This document shows, piece by piece, positions 34,886 through 43,794 of a DNA stretch of 52,128 nt; position 1 is the first letter of the stretch, and the number at the start of each line of letters is the position of its first letter. Origin of the DNA: Ferruginibacter sp. (GTDB lineage: Bacteria; Bacteroidota; Bacteroidia; Chitinophagales; Chitinophagaceae). The stretch spans positions 1-52,128 of the forward strand of contig JACMKX010000109.1 in NCBI GenBank assembly GCA_014379905.1, in the 5' to 3' direction. The notes beneath the pieces were generated by a model. That model was not told the origin of the DNA. It saw only the letters and a program-made list of their open reading frames with translations, and did not search any database. The position numbers were made by a program, and so were the translations under genes.

Positions 34886-35719
34886 ATGAAACGAATTTTA
34901 TTACTAATTACACTAGGTTTTCCCGTTGCGCTAAACGCACAGCAAATAAAATTAAACAAGGGTCAAAAAATAACGGTGAGCAGTACTATATCCCAGGAGA
35001 TGGATATGGGTATGGGGCAAATGAAAAACAACACCGCTTCGACGGCTGTTCTTGAAGTAAAAGATGCCGATAATAAAAATTACAATGCTGTATACAAACT
35101 GGCGAAGTTCAGTATGTCATTTGATGCCATGGGACAACAACAAAGTTATGATTCGGAAAAAAATGAAGATAAAGACAGCGAAATGGGAAAATCTTTGGGC
35201 AACAATATTGGCAAAGAAATTAAACTGACAATTGACAAAAATTCAGGGAAAGCTGTTAAAGAAGAAACGGCTATGCCGGAAAAAAAAGAAGCCGATGCAG
35301 ACAATCCATTAGTCGGTATGATGGATATGCTGGGCGCCAAAGACACCGAAACGGCAATTGCTGAGTCTGTTTTCTTTCTCCTTCCCTCTGGAAAAAAAGC
35401 AGGAGATTCCTGGACAGACTCAACGAATACAGCGGAAAATATGAAAGGAATAAAAAGATACACAGTTAAATCAATTACTGAAAATATTGCAACGATCAGT
35501 ATCTTTTCGGAAGTGAAAGGTCAACAAAATATTGAATTGCAGGGAATGCAGGTGGATATTAATATTTTTGCGAAATCGGAAGGAGAAATATTGGTGGATA
35601 CAAGAAATTCATTATTAAAAAAAAGCAGTAAGGTTGCTGACATTACGGGCACTATGGACCTCATGGGCCAGTCGATGCCGCTTACTTCTAAAGTGATTGA
35701 AACAACTGAATATAATTAA
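34886..35719 (+). CDS. DUF6263 family secreted protein
   Basis: A 277-residue secreted protein with signal peptide MKRILLLITLGFPVALNAQQ. The rest has alternating beta-strand character typical of DUF6263 proteins (KGQKITVSSTISQEMDMGMGQMKN, SFDAMGQQQSYDSEKNED, SVFFLLPSGKKAGDSWTDS, MDLMGQSMPLTSKVIETTEY). Met-rich patches (MDMGMGQM, MMDMLGA) may be incidental. A periplasmic lipid-binding-type fold is a guess. The start is ATG at 34886, after an AT-rich 90-bp upstream region without a clear box. A terminator follows 21 bp downstream. Confidence 0.75.
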   Translation: MKRILLLITLGFPVALNAQQIKLNKGQKITVSSTISQEMDMGMGQMKNNTASTAVLEVKDADNKNYNAVYKLAKFSMSFDAMGQQQSYDSEKNEDKDSEMGKSLGNNIGKEIKLTIDKNSGKAVKEETAMPEKKEADADNPLVGMMDMLGAKDTETAIAESVFFLLPSGKKAGDSWTDSTNTAENMKGIKRYTVKSITENIATISIFSEVKGQQNIELQGMQVDINIFAKSEGEILVDTRNSLLKKSSKVADITGTMDLMGQSMPLTSKVIETTEYN

Positions 35720-35740
35720 ACTGGTTAAACAAATTTTACT

Positions 35741-35764
35741 AATCCCGGACTAAGGCCCGGGATT
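35741..35764. terminator. bidirectional terminator
   Basis: AATCCCGG (35741-35748) pairs with CCGGGATT (35757-35764). It lies between the convergent DUF6263 and MFS stops, with a T-run on the plus side. Confidence 0.8.
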
Positions 35765-35769
35765 TTAGT

Positions 35770-36996
35770 TTATCCCGGTTTTACTTTTTTCATAAGCAAC
35801 CAATAAAAACCTCCTGCAGCTACCAGGCAGAGGCAGGCTACTATCAACCAAAGGTTTAAGAAACCCATTTGTTCTGCAAGGATGGCGCCGGCACTACTCC
35901 CTATTACCTGGGCAACACTCCATGCCATGGTGTAAAATCCTGCATACTGACCCCGTTTTTTTTCGGTGCTGCGACTTATGTAGTAACTATTCATAAACGG
36001 CATTGCCACCATTTCTGAAATAGTTAAAATCAAAACAGCAAACAATGCCACCAGGAACCCATTTGCCAGGGGAAGATCCAAAAATAAAAATGCTACCGCC
36101 ATCAATACCGTACCCAAAGTAATAAGATACAAGTAGGGCCGCCTGCCTTCCAGCTTATAAACAATCAGCATTTCAAACAATGCGATCACTAACCCGTTAA
36201 CCGCCATCACTATTCCAATAAGTGATTCATTGAGCTGTAAATTTTCTTTCATGTAAACAGGGACTGTTGTAAATATCTGGAAGAAACAAATTCCAAATAA
36301 TATAACAAACAACAGGAAAAACATAAAGTCTCTGTCTTTTATTGCGGATTCATTGGCCCTTATTGTTGTTGTCTTAACAGTTTCTTCCTGTGGCTTTTTT
36401 TGTTGTTCCATTGATACTTTAGGGAGGATAATCAATAAAGTAAAAGCAGCAAAAATATTCGTAAACCCATCTACCCAGAATAACAGGTGGTAATCAATGG
36501 AGGCAAGCAATCCTCCTACAGCAATACCTACACCCCATCCAAGGTTAATAGCAAGCCTTACCAAAGCAAAAGATTGCGTACGATTTTTTTTATTACTATA
36601 GTGCGCAATAGCAGTAGCATTGGCTGGCCGGAAAGCTTCATTTACCATGCTCAATACAAAGGCACAAATACAAATAGAAAGATAGGTGGTCATTTGCCCC
36701 ATTAATATAAATAAAGTACCTCCAAAAAACAATGCGCCAAACTGCACTTTGTAAAAACCAAAATGGTCACTCAGTTTACCACCAATTAAAGCTCCGGCAA
36801 CAGAGCCAACACCGTAAACGGCCACCACCCATCCACCTTGCTCTGTTGTATAACCCAGGTGTTTGCAATACAGCGTTAGGAAAGCCAGCACCATAGTGCC
36901 ACTCCTGTTTACAAGCATTACAATGCTGAGTAACCAGATATTCCTGGTGAGCCCACTGTATGCGTTCTTATATAAATTTAAAGTTGCGTTTATCAC
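35770..36996 (-). CDS. MFS transporter
   Basis: A 408-residue, twelve-helix major facilitator. The first cytoplasmic motif GGKLSDHFGFYKV is close to the G-x-x-x-D-R-x-G-R/K consensus, and LSMVNEAFRPANATAIAHY is a MdtH/YfcJ-like feature. The central loop carries LPKVSMEQQKKPQEETVK. Likely substrates are drugs or metabolites; none can be named. It sits alone, with no regulatory neighbour. The start is ATG at 36996. A CACGAATT-type repeat lies a few bases upstream (37007-37040). Confidence 0.83.
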   Translation of the reverse strand: MINATLNLYKNAYSGLTRNIWLLSIVMLVNRSGTMVLAFLTLYCKHLGYTTEQGGWVVAVYGVGSVAGALIGGKLSDHFGFYKVQFGALFFGGTLFILMGQMTTYLSICICAFVLSMVNEAFRPANATAIAHYSNKKNRTQSFALVRLAINLGWGVGIAVGGLLASIDYHLLFWVDGFTNIFAAFTLLIILPKVSMEQQKKPQEETVKTTTIRANESAIKDRDFMFFLLFVILFGICFFQIFTTVPVYMKENLQLNESLIGIVMAVNGLVIALFEMLIVYKLEGRRPYLYLITLGTVLMAVAFLFLDLPLANGFLVALFAVLILTISEMVAMPFMNSYYISRSTEKKRGQYAGFYTMAWSVAQVIGSSAGAILAEQMGFLNLWLIVACLCLVAAGGFYWLLMKKVKPG

Positions 36997-37006
36997 TATT
37001 CTTTTA

Positions 37007-37040
37007 TTACACGAATTACAAATACAATTACACGAATTAT
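37007..37040. repeat. dispersed CACGAATT-type repeat, copy 2
   Basis: Two TTACACGAATTA units are separated by CAAATACAA. They are related to the arrays at 5300 and 50778 and to a single unit at 48221. The repeat lies between the MFS start and the phosphorylase-like stop. Confidence 0.55.
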
Positions 37041-37146
37041 GTTCTTGTTGTTTTTTTTCAAGTCAAAAATCCGTCGTGCTAATTATACATAAAAAAATCC
37101 TTCCCGTTTTTGGCGGAAAGGATCTTACAAAAAATATGATTCGTTT

Positions 37147-38799
37147 TTACACGTACATTATTTCATAATATTCTTTTGCCATGCGGTTACTATCAAACTG
37201 CCAGCGAACATCTCTCATACCATTCTTAATAATCTGTCTCCATACGCCGGGGTTGTCATAATACATCGGAAGCATCTGGTTCTCCAGGATGTCAAACAGT
37301 TTCATCATATCATATTCATCCTGTTCATGTACACTGATAGAAGCATAGTCAATTGGCGGTACTACAAAACCATTGTTGCCATGGTTGATGAATTCACAAA
37401 TCCAGCCATCATTGGTACTAAAGTTTACGGAGCCATTCATTGCTGCAGTCATACCACTTGTTCCGCTTGCTTCCCTGGGTACTCTTGGATTGTTTAACCA
37501 AACATCCGAAGCCTGTTTCAACCGCTTGCTCAATGTTAGTTCGTACCCGGTACACACCGCAACATTTTTATATTGCTTACTCAAATTTACCAGCATGTTA
37601 AAATCACTGATGGCCGGATAATCAACAGGGTAAGGTTTTCCAGCCCATATTATCTGAACGGGATATTTTGTATTCGACATCAAAGCCTTAAATCTCTGTT
37701 CATCTCTTGTAATAAGGTCCGCCCGCTTATACCCGGCAAACCTGCGTGCCCACACAATGGTGAAAACATCAGGATTAAATAATTTTCCGGTTTGATCAGC
37801 CACCATATCAAACGCCCGCTTCTTTAAAAATCTTTTGCGGTCAATAAACCCCTCTTCCCCATTTTCTTCCATGAAGCGATACAATTGTTTGTCGGCCCAG
37901 TAATGCCAGTTTTGAGCATTGGTAATGGCCTTAATCGGGGCAATGTCCTTGTATTTCCCCCACATTTCCCTGCTCACTTCTCCATGCAGCTGGCTTACAC
38001 CATTAGCGAGTTTTGCAAAACGCAATGCTGCCAGCGAATGATTGAACTGACTATCGGTAATGCCCGTGAGTAAACGAACCAGTTCAAGTGGCATACCACA
38101 GAAATAGCCCATCTTTTCACAAAGATGAATATCGTGTTTTTCATTGCCTGCCTCTTCCGGCGTATGGGTAGTAAACACTAACCGTTGTTTTACTGCTTCC
38201 TTGCTACCAAATTTATTGTACAGGTAAAATGCCGAACTGATGCCATGTGCTTCATTCAAGTGATAAAGCTCAGGGTTGAAATTTAATTCATCAATCAGTT
38301 TTGCACCTCCAACACCCAATAAAATAAACTGGGCTACTTTGGTTGCCACATTTGCATCATACAAGCGGTGAGAGATGGTTTGAGATACATAATCATTTTC
38401 AGGAAGATCGGTGCTTAATAAAAATAATGGCGCCGATTTAAATGTTTCCGGGTTTAAATAATATGCCTTCACCCAAACCGGGTGTTCGTGAATATTGATC
38501 TGGAATTTGATACCGGTATCTTCCAGGAAATTGTATATTTTTTCGTTCCATTGCACCTGCAGGGTTTGATCCTGGTTACGGGCCTGGTCGTAATAACCAT
38601 ATTTCCATAGAATCCCAACGCCGATCATGTTCTGTCGTAATTCATATGCACTGCGCAAGTGGGAACCGCTGAGATAACCTAAACCACCGCTGTAAATTTT
38701 AAGGGGTTGGTGCACTGCAAACTCCATTGAAAAATAAGCTACTTTTTTACCGTAAGCAGGATCCACTTCGTAAGGAACCTGAAACTGTTTAAAATCCAT
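37147..38799 (-). CDS. alpha-glucan phosphorylase-like protein (GT35 type), PLP lysine replaced
   Basis: A 550-residue short-form GT35 protein similar to alpha-glucan phosphorylases, enzymes that release glucose-1-phosphate from glycogen or maltodextrin. Typical parts are VAYFSMEFAVHQPLKIYSGGLG near the N-terminus, YHLNEAHG, VFTTHTPEEAGNE, VWARRFAGYKRADLI and the signature EASGTSGMTAAMN (443-455). In active phosphorylases the residue after GM is the PLP-binding Lys; here it is Thr451 (ACT). The sequence is otherwise intact, so it may be a PLP-independent enzyme or a non-catalytic paralogue. The start is ATG at 38799 (MDFKQFQVPYE); a 36-residue extension upstream looks spurious. No glgB or glgC neighbour. 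Confidence 0.8.
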   Translation of the reverse strand: MDFKQFQVPYEVDPAYGKKVAYFSMEFAVHQPLKIYSGGLGYLSGSHLRSAYELRQNMIGVGILWKYGYYDQARNQDQTLQVQWNEKIYNFLEDTGIKFQINIHEHPVWVKAYYLNPETFKSAPLFLLSTDLPENDYVSQTISHRLYDANVATKVAQFILLGVGGAKLIDELNFNPELYHLNEAHGISSAFYLYNKFGSKEAVKQRLVFTTHTPEEAGNEKHDIHLCEKMGYFCGMPLELVRLLTGITDSQFNHSLAALRFAKLANGVSQLHGEVSREMWGKYKDIAPIKAITNAQNWHYWADKQLYRFMEENGEEGFIDRKRFLKKRAFDMVADQTGKLFNPDVFTIVWARRFAGYKRADLITRDEQRFKALMSNTKYPVQIIWAGKPYPVDYPAISDFNMLVNLSKQYKNVAVCTGYELTLSKRLKQASDVWLNNPRVPREASGTSGMTAAMNGSVNFSTNDGWICEFINHGNNGFVVPPIDYASISVHEQDEYDMMKLFDILENQMLPMYYDNPGVWRQIIKNGMRDVRWQFDSNRMAKEYYEIMYV

Positions 38800-38923
38800 C
38801 TTTAAAAAATTTAATTGGCTGCAATATAAGGAAATTGTCAATTTCGTGTAAAACGTACACATTGAAAAAAAATTATTTCCTTTTCTGTTTTGGTAATAAG
38901 CCAACAATTTATGGGAAATAATT

Positions 38924-38939
38924 TTTAGATTTGTCTAAA
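38924..38939 (+). promoter_or_regulatory. palindromic operator over the mntR -7 box
   Basis: TTTAGA-N4-TCTAAA is a perfect 6+6 inverted repeat. The -7 box TAGATTTG (38926-38933) lies inside it, so a protein bound here would block the mntR-mntH promoter. It resembles a DtxR/MntR-type metalloregulator box in design, but the sequence is not a published consensus known to me. Confidence 0.6.
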
Positions 38940-38955
38940 TTTATTTTTAGCCGGT

Positions 38956-39612
38956 ATGAATTTTTCCGTTAGCGAAGAAAATTATATTAAGAGTATTTAC
39001 CACCTGCAGGCAGTTCACCAGCAGGTTACTACTACTTTGTTAGCAGAAGCTGTGCAAACAAAAGCAGCTTCCGTTACGGATATGCTTAAAAAACTCCAGG
39101 TTAAAAAACTCGTACATTATAAACCTTATAAAAGTTTTACCCTCACTGAAGCCGGGACAAAAACAGCGTTGGAAATTATCAGGAAACATCGTTTGTGGGA
39201 ATATTTTTTAGTGAACAAATTACAGTTTGAATGGAACGAGGTTCATGAAATAGCAGAAGAACTGGAACATATAAGTAGTAGAGAACTGATTAACAGGCTG
39301 GACGGTTTCCTGGATCATCCGGCTTTTGATCCGCATGGTGATCCGATTCCAAACAGCAAAGGGAAGATGGCAGAGTTGAAACAAAATAATCTTATTGATT
39401 TGCCCTTGAAGAAAATGGCCAGTGTTAGTCTCATCAAAGACCAGAGCAACGCCATGCTGGACCTGCTGAAGCATTATAAAATAAGTATCGGAACCAAATT
39501 AAAAATAAACCGTCGTTTTGAGTTTGACGGATCGGTAGAAGTTAAAATAGATAAAATGCCTGACGCTATTTTAAGCAAACAGGTAGCACAAAATATTTAC
39601 TGCACACAATGA
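38956..39612 (+). CDS. mntR: DtxR/MntR-family metal-dependent regulator
   Basis: A 218-residue iron/manganese-dependent repressor with the three usual parts: a winged HTH (EENYIKSIYHLQ to SVTDMLKKLQVKKLVHY), a dimerisation domain with metal-binding residues (HRLWEYFLVNKLQFEWNEVHEIAEELEHISS, then DHPAFDPHGDPIP), and a C-terminal FeoA/SH3-like domain (ISIGTKLKINRRFEFDGSVEVKID). The long dimerisation domain and SH3 tail resemble DtxR/IdeR. Its stop overlaps the mntH start (ATGA), so it most likely controls the Nramp gene. The ATG at 38956 sits 16 bp after the palindromic operator. Mn versus Fe sensing is not decidable. Confidence 0.9.
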   Translation: MNFSVSEENYIKSIYHLQAVHQQVTTTLLAEAVQTKAASVTDMLKKLQVKKLVHYKPYKSFTLTEAGTKTALEIIRKHRLWEYFLVNKLQFEWNEVHEIAEELEHISSRELINRLDGFLDHPAFDPHGDPIPNSKGKMAELKQNNLIDLPLKKMASVSLIKDQSNAMLDLLKHYKISIGTKLKINRRFEFDGSVEVKIDKMPDAILSKQVAQNIYCTQ

Positions 39613-41492
39613 GCAAGTCAACCAATAATCCACCTGCTTCCTTAAGCGAAGTGCATGCAAGCGTAGAAATTGTAGCTAAAGAAGGAAAATGGAAAAAGTT
39701 ATTTTCTTTTCTTGGCCCGGCTTACCTGGTAAGCGTGGGTTACATGGACCCGGGAAACTGGGCCACAGATCTTGCAGGTGGCAGTAAATTTGGTTATACT
39801 TTGATATGGGTATTGCTCATGAGTAACCTGATGGCATTGCTGCTTCAAAGCCTTTCATCAAGACTGGGCATTGTACGGGGTTTAGATCTGGCGCAGGCCA
39901 ACAGGGCTACTTATCCCAAGCCGATTAACTTCATTTTATATATTTTGGCAGAGGTTGCTATTGCTGCTACCGATCTAGCGGAAGTTTTAGGAATGGCTAT
40001 AGGTATCCAACTATTAACAGGTATGCCCCTGATTTGGGGCGTGAGTATCACTGTGCTGGATACATTCCTGCTGCTTTATTTACAGAAGTTAGGTATCAGA
40101 AAGATGGAAGCTTTTATTATAACGCTTGTTGCTATTATTGCCCTCTCATTTTTAATACAAATTATTCTCGCCAAACCTGATGCAGCGGAAGTTGTAAAAG
40201 GTTTTATGCCCTCCTTACCTAATGATGAAGCATTGTACATCGCAATTGGTATTATTGGTGCTACGGTAATGCCCCATAATTTATACCTCCATTCTGCCCT
40301 GGTGCAAACAAGAAAAATTGATAAAACAGATAAGGGAATTAAGCAGGCATTAAAATTTAATTTCATTGATACCACTATCGCTCTGAATATTGCCTTCCTC
40401 GTCAATGCTGCTATATTAATTTTAGCAGCCGCGGTATTTTTTAAGACGGGCAACTCACATGTAGCGGAAATAAAAGAAGCACACAGGTTGCTTCCGGGTT
40501 TTTTAGGAAATACTGCTCCTATCCTGTTTGCACTGGCATTGATAGCGGCGGGCCAAAGCAGCACGGTAACGGGAACGCTGGCAGGGCAAATTGTTATGGA
40601 AGGCTATCTTAGCCTGCGCCTCAATCCTATCCTAAGGAGATTGATTACCAGGTTGGTGGCTATTATCCCCGCCATTATTGTTATTAGCATTTACGGAGAA
40701 GAAGAGGTAGATGCCTTATTGGTAATGAGCCAGGTAGTGTTGAGCCTGCAGTTAGGTTATGCTATCATCCCTCTCATCCAATTTGTAAGTGATAAAAAAA
40801 CAATGGGCAATTTTGTTATTAAATTATGGGTTAAAGTGGCAGCATGGCTCATTGCGGCTGTATTGGTGTTCCTGAATTTAAAAATGCTTATAAACGAAGT
40901 AAATCCTTTGTTTGCAGCAGAAGCACCAGGGCCTAAAGTAGCTGTTATAGCTGCAGGTCTTTTCTTTGGTAGTATATTGGTGTACATTATTATTCATCCC
41001 TTTATTACAAAAGTTAAAAAGCAACAGCAGTCCATTTTTCTTCATGAACCTGTAACGAGTATCCCTGAAATAACGCCGCCCACATTTAACAAGATTGCGA
41101 TAGCATTGGATTTTAGCATAGATGACCATAAACTATTATCCTATGCAATCGGGCAGGGAAACCCGCAAACATCTTATCTTATTTTACATATTGTAGAAAG
41201 TGCGGGAGCTAAATTATTGGGAAAGGAAACGGACGATTTTGAAACACGCAAAGACCAGGAGCAATTAAATAACTATATGCTACAGTTAAGAGAGAAAGGA
41301 TATAAAGTAGAAGCAAGGATCGGTTTCAGAAGCAGGATAAAAGAAATTGTAAGAATAGTACAAGAGAATAATGCTGACATGCTGGTGATAGGTGCCCACG
41401 GACATACCGGTTTAAAAGATTTTATCTATGGTGAAACTGTAAATGCTGTGAGGCATGAACTAAAAATACCTGTGCTGGTAGTTACTTTGTAG
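39609..41492 (+). CDS. mntH: Nramp divalent metal transporter fused to a USP domain
   Basis: A 627-residue fusion. The N-terminal ~450 residues are an eleven-helix Nramp transporter with the metal-coordinating motif DPGN (47-50) and MPHN (221-224), where the Met gives selectivity for transition metals over calcium; QSSTVTGTLAGQ is also conserved. The C-terminal ~130 residues (from FNKIAIALDFS) form a universal stress protein fold. Its nucleotide motif GAHG-x9-GE has Glu where a Ser/Thr normally follows, so ATP binding is uncertain. Mn2+ or Fe2+ import is expected; the USP domain may sense energy state. It overlaps mntR by 4 bases and the convergent DUF922 gene by 11. Confidence 0.9.
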   Translation: MSKSTNNPPASLSEVHASVEIVAKEGKWKKLFSFLGPAYLVSVGYMDPGNWATDLAGGSKFGYTLIWVLLMSNLMALLLQSLSSRLGIVRGLDLAQANRATYPKPINFILYILAEVAIAATDLAEVLGMAIGIQLLTGMPLIWGVSITVLDTFLLLYLQKLGIRKMEAFIITLVAIIALSFLIQIILAKPDAAEVVKGFMPSLPNDEALYIAIGIIGATVMPHNLYLHSALVQTRKIDKTDKGIKQALKFNFIDTTIALNIAFLVNAAILILAAAVFFKTGNSHVAEIKEAHRLLPGFLGNTAPILFALALIAAGQSSTVTGTLAGQIVMEGYLSLRLNPILRRLITRLVAIIPAIIVISIYGEEEVDALLVMSQVVLSLQLGYAIIPLIQFVSDKKTMGNFVIKLWVKVAAWLIAAVLVFLNLKMLINEVNPLFAAEAPGPKVAVIAAGLFFGSILVYIIIHPFITKVKKQQQSIFLHEPVTSIPEITPPTFNKIAIALDFSIDDHKLLSYAIGQGNPQTSYLILHIVESAGAKLLGKETDDFETRKDQEQLNNYMLQLREKGYKVEARIGFRSRIKEIVRIVQENNADMLVIGAHGHTGLKDFIYGETVNAVRHELKIPVLVVTL

Positions 41493-42057
41493 CAGCTTTT
41501 ACTTTAGCGCCTACGAATTCATTCCACTGATCCTGCACGTCTTTTAGCTGGCCATTTTTTGTCTGGCCATCATATTCATTTTGCATTTTATTCATGAGCG
41601 TTACACACTCATTGTACAACTTTGGAAGAAGCGTATTATAGTTCGCTTTTGTAAGACCGGCAGATTTTAATTTACCCAAAAAAAGGTCGGCTGATATAAA
41701 GCTGATATTAAAATGATGTTGTTCATGGTTTAAGATGTAGGCAGTGTTTTTCCCGGGCTTTACCCACGAATTCTTTTTACTGAAGTAACAGTACACTGCG
41801 ATATTTAGTTGCGAACTATTACCCACACTTTTAAAGTCTGCTTTGTAACCGAAGCCGGAAGCTGTCATAGCTGCAGCAGGTGAATTATTATCAGGTCTCC
41901 CTTTAAAGTCGTTCCAGCTGAGTGTCTGGGCGGAAGTATAATAAATTGTTTCAGGAGAAGGCATGGTTGTTTGTTCTGTCCAATAAATATTTGAACTGAA
42001 TTGAGCATAGCTGCTTATTGAAAAAAATAAAATAAAGGATATTAAAAAATATTTCAT
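41482..42057 (-). CDS. DUF922 family putative secreted protease
   Basis: A 191-residue protein with a signal peptide (MKYFLISFILFFSISSYAQ). The DUF922 motif HEQHHF, in YILNHEQHHFNISFISA, is a metal-binding His-Glu-His pattern and suggests a Zn-dependent protease; no protease activity is proven for the family. LSWNDFKGRPDNNSPAAAMTASGFGYK is a second conserved block. The start ATG at 42057 gives the best signal peptide; two in-frame starts up to seven codons earlier (TTG 42078, ATG 42072) are possible. The 3' end overlaps mntH tail to tail by 11 bp. Confidence 0.78.
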   Translation of the reverse strand: MKYFLISFILFFSISSYAQFSSNIYWTEQTTMPSPETIYYTSAQTLSWNDFKGRPDNNSPAAAMTASGFGYKADFKSVGNSSQLNIAVYCYFSKKNSWVKPGKNTAYILNHEQHHFNISFISADLFLGKLKSAGLTKANYNTLLPKLYNECVTLMNKMQNEYDGQTKNGQLKDVQDQWNEFVGAKVKAATK

Positions 42058-42147
42058 TAACGCCGGTTTCATTTGCAAATGAACTACCTATTGAATAACA
42101 ATAATACTAAGGCAAGGTGAATTAGAAATACATTAACAGCGGCCATT

Positions 42148-43179
42148 TTACCTGATCTTCATTACCTGTTCCACTTTTTCGCAGATCATTTCCGGGCTGA
42201 TCTGTTGCATGCAGCCGGCAGCCCCATGTAGAGGACAATCCTTGTTGCCAAAAACAGACGAGGGGCGGCAGGGAAGGTTAGTTTGTACAATATTTTCATA
42301 CGCCTGGCCCCAGCCATAAAATCCTGCAAACGGGTGTGTGCCGCCCCAAATAGAAATTACCGGGATTCCAAACAAAGAAGCCAGGTGCATGTTGGCAGAA
42401 TCCATACTAATCATCATATCCAGCTGAGAAATAGTATTGAGTTCCTGCTGTAGGGTTAATTTACCTGCCATTAGATGAAGATTATTGGATTTTGAAGCCC
42501 ACCTGGCAATGGCGGCTGTTTCATTCTTTGCAGCAAAAACGAGCAACTGGATATGCTCATTCTTAAGTAAAAGATTAACCAGCTGTTCCATTTTTTGCAA
42601 AGGATACATTTTTGCCGCATGTTTTGCAAAGGGTGCAATACCTATAAGAATTGAATTATTTTTTTCAATCGGCAATAGAGAGGAATCTGCTGCAAGTTTG
42701 CTGTACCCTTGTTGTACGTCAAGTGTTATAACCAGGCTTAATGTTTCAAATACATCTGCGTATCGTTGGAACCCGGTTTTTAGGGGACGTAGTTTTTTAT
42801 GAAGCGCTCTTGTCAGTTCCTTTTTCTCCTTCCTCCCCTTGTCAATCACAGCTGATGTTTTACCTAGTAAAAATCGTAATATTTTCGTACGCAGCACATC
42901 ATGGAGATCTGCTATGGCATCAAATGAAATTTCTTTTTTTATTTTCTTACTGAGTTGATATAAGCCAGTCAATCCTTTAAACTCATTTTGAATATCTGCT
43001 CCATAAAAATGCAAACGATCTATTTCGTCAAATAATGGTTTTACAAAAGGAACAGAAACAAAAGTGATTTCTAAAGCCGGGTTTTGCTGTAGCAAATTTT
43101 TCATCACCGGAATCGTCATAGCAATATCTCCGAGGGCAGAAAAACGTATAACCAATAAGTGACGGGGAGCGGCCATCAT
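42148..43179 (-). CDS. glycosyltransferase family 9 (heptosyltransferase-like)
   Basis: A 343-residue GT-B enzyme of family GT9, related to ADP-heptose:LPS heptosyltransferases. The N-terminus LLVIRFSALGDIAMTIPV carries the acceptor-site pattern. The C-terminal half has DMMISMDSANMHLASLFGIPVISIWGGTHP, the donor-binding region, and the Cys-rich tail CRPSSVFGNKDCPLHGAAGC is common in Bacteroidota members. The donor sugar is not certain. The start ATG at 43179 overlaps the DUF4254 stop by one base (TAATG). The gene closes a four-gene operon dedA-MFS-DUF4254-GT9, consistent with envelope polysaccharide or LPS core assembly. Confidence 0.9.
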   Translation of the reverse strand: MMAAPRHLLVIRFSALGDIAMTIPVMKNLLQQNPALEITFVSVPFVKPLFDEIDRLHFYGADIQNEFKGLTGLYQLSKKIKKEISFDAIADLHDVLRTKILRFLLGKTSAVIDKGRKEKKELTRALHKKLRPLKTGFQRYADVFETLSLVITLDVQQGYSKLAADSSLLPIEKNNSILIGIAPFAKHAAKMYPLQKMEQLVNLLLKNEHIQLLVFAAKNETAAIARWASKSNNLHLMAGKLTLQQELNTISQLDMMISMDSANMHLASLFGIPVISIWGGTHPFAGFYGWGQAYENIVQTNLPCRPSSVFGNKDCPLHGAAGCMQQISPEMICEKVEQVMKIR

Positions 43180-43784
43180 TATTTTTTTTGTTGGTATAGC
43201 ACAGGATTTAAACTTTCATCATTGTACATTTTCATTTGTTTATATACTTTCATGAATTTTTTACCTGTAGCAATATCATCCAATAATTGTTGGATGGAAG
43301 TAGATAGATCTTCCCGTTGTGTGAGCAGTATATTAAGTTTACCGGTGCAGGCAGCCCTATGTTCCGGCGTGGCGCCGGGCCTGTTGGTTTCTACCTCCAT
43401 ATGGAAGATCTTTAACTCCAGGATAGACAAACGATCAATGGCCCACGCAGGGCTTTCTGTATTGTAAGTGGCATCAACACCCAAGGGTGCATCTGCAAAT
43501 TCTTTTAAAAACCAGCTGTCAATAAATTCTACCAGGTCAGTTCTATGTTGGTTGGATGCATCAATACGTCTTTTGATCAGTAATGCTTCTGCAGCATCAA
43601 TGGTGGGATTACGTATAATATCTTCCAGGTGCCATTGCACTGTATCTACCCAGTTTTTTACATACATCAGGTGATCCAGTGTTTCTTTTGGATACACATT
43701 AGTTATAGGTGAATCAACACTATCTGTTTTATGATAATCATTGATACTTTGCTGAAATATTCCGATCCATTTATTCACCTGCAT
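43179..43784 (-). CDS. DUF4254 family protein
   Basis: A 201-residue all-helical protein of the DUF4254 family. WHLEDIIRNPTIDAAEALLIKRRIDASNQHRTDLVEFID and NTESPAWAIDRLSILELKIFHMEVE are the conserved blocks. No signal peptide or membrane segment is seen, so it is cytosolic. Family function is unknown; its one-base overlap with a GT9 gene suggests a role as partner or regulator of that glycosyltransferase, an inference. The start ATG at 43784 lies 10 bp after the MFS stop, inside the same operon. Confidence 0.85.
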   Translation of the reverse strand: MQVNKWIGIFQQSINDYHKTDSVDSPITNVYPKETLDHLMYVKNWVDTVQWHLEDIIRNPTIDAAEALLIKRRIDASNQHRTDLVEFIDSWFLKEFADAPLGVDATYNTESPAWAIDRLSILELKIFHMEVETNRPGATPEHRAACTGKLNILLTQREDLSTSIQQLLDDIATGKKFMKVYKQMKMYNDESLNPVLYQQKK

Positions 43785-43794
43785 GGCCCGAGTT

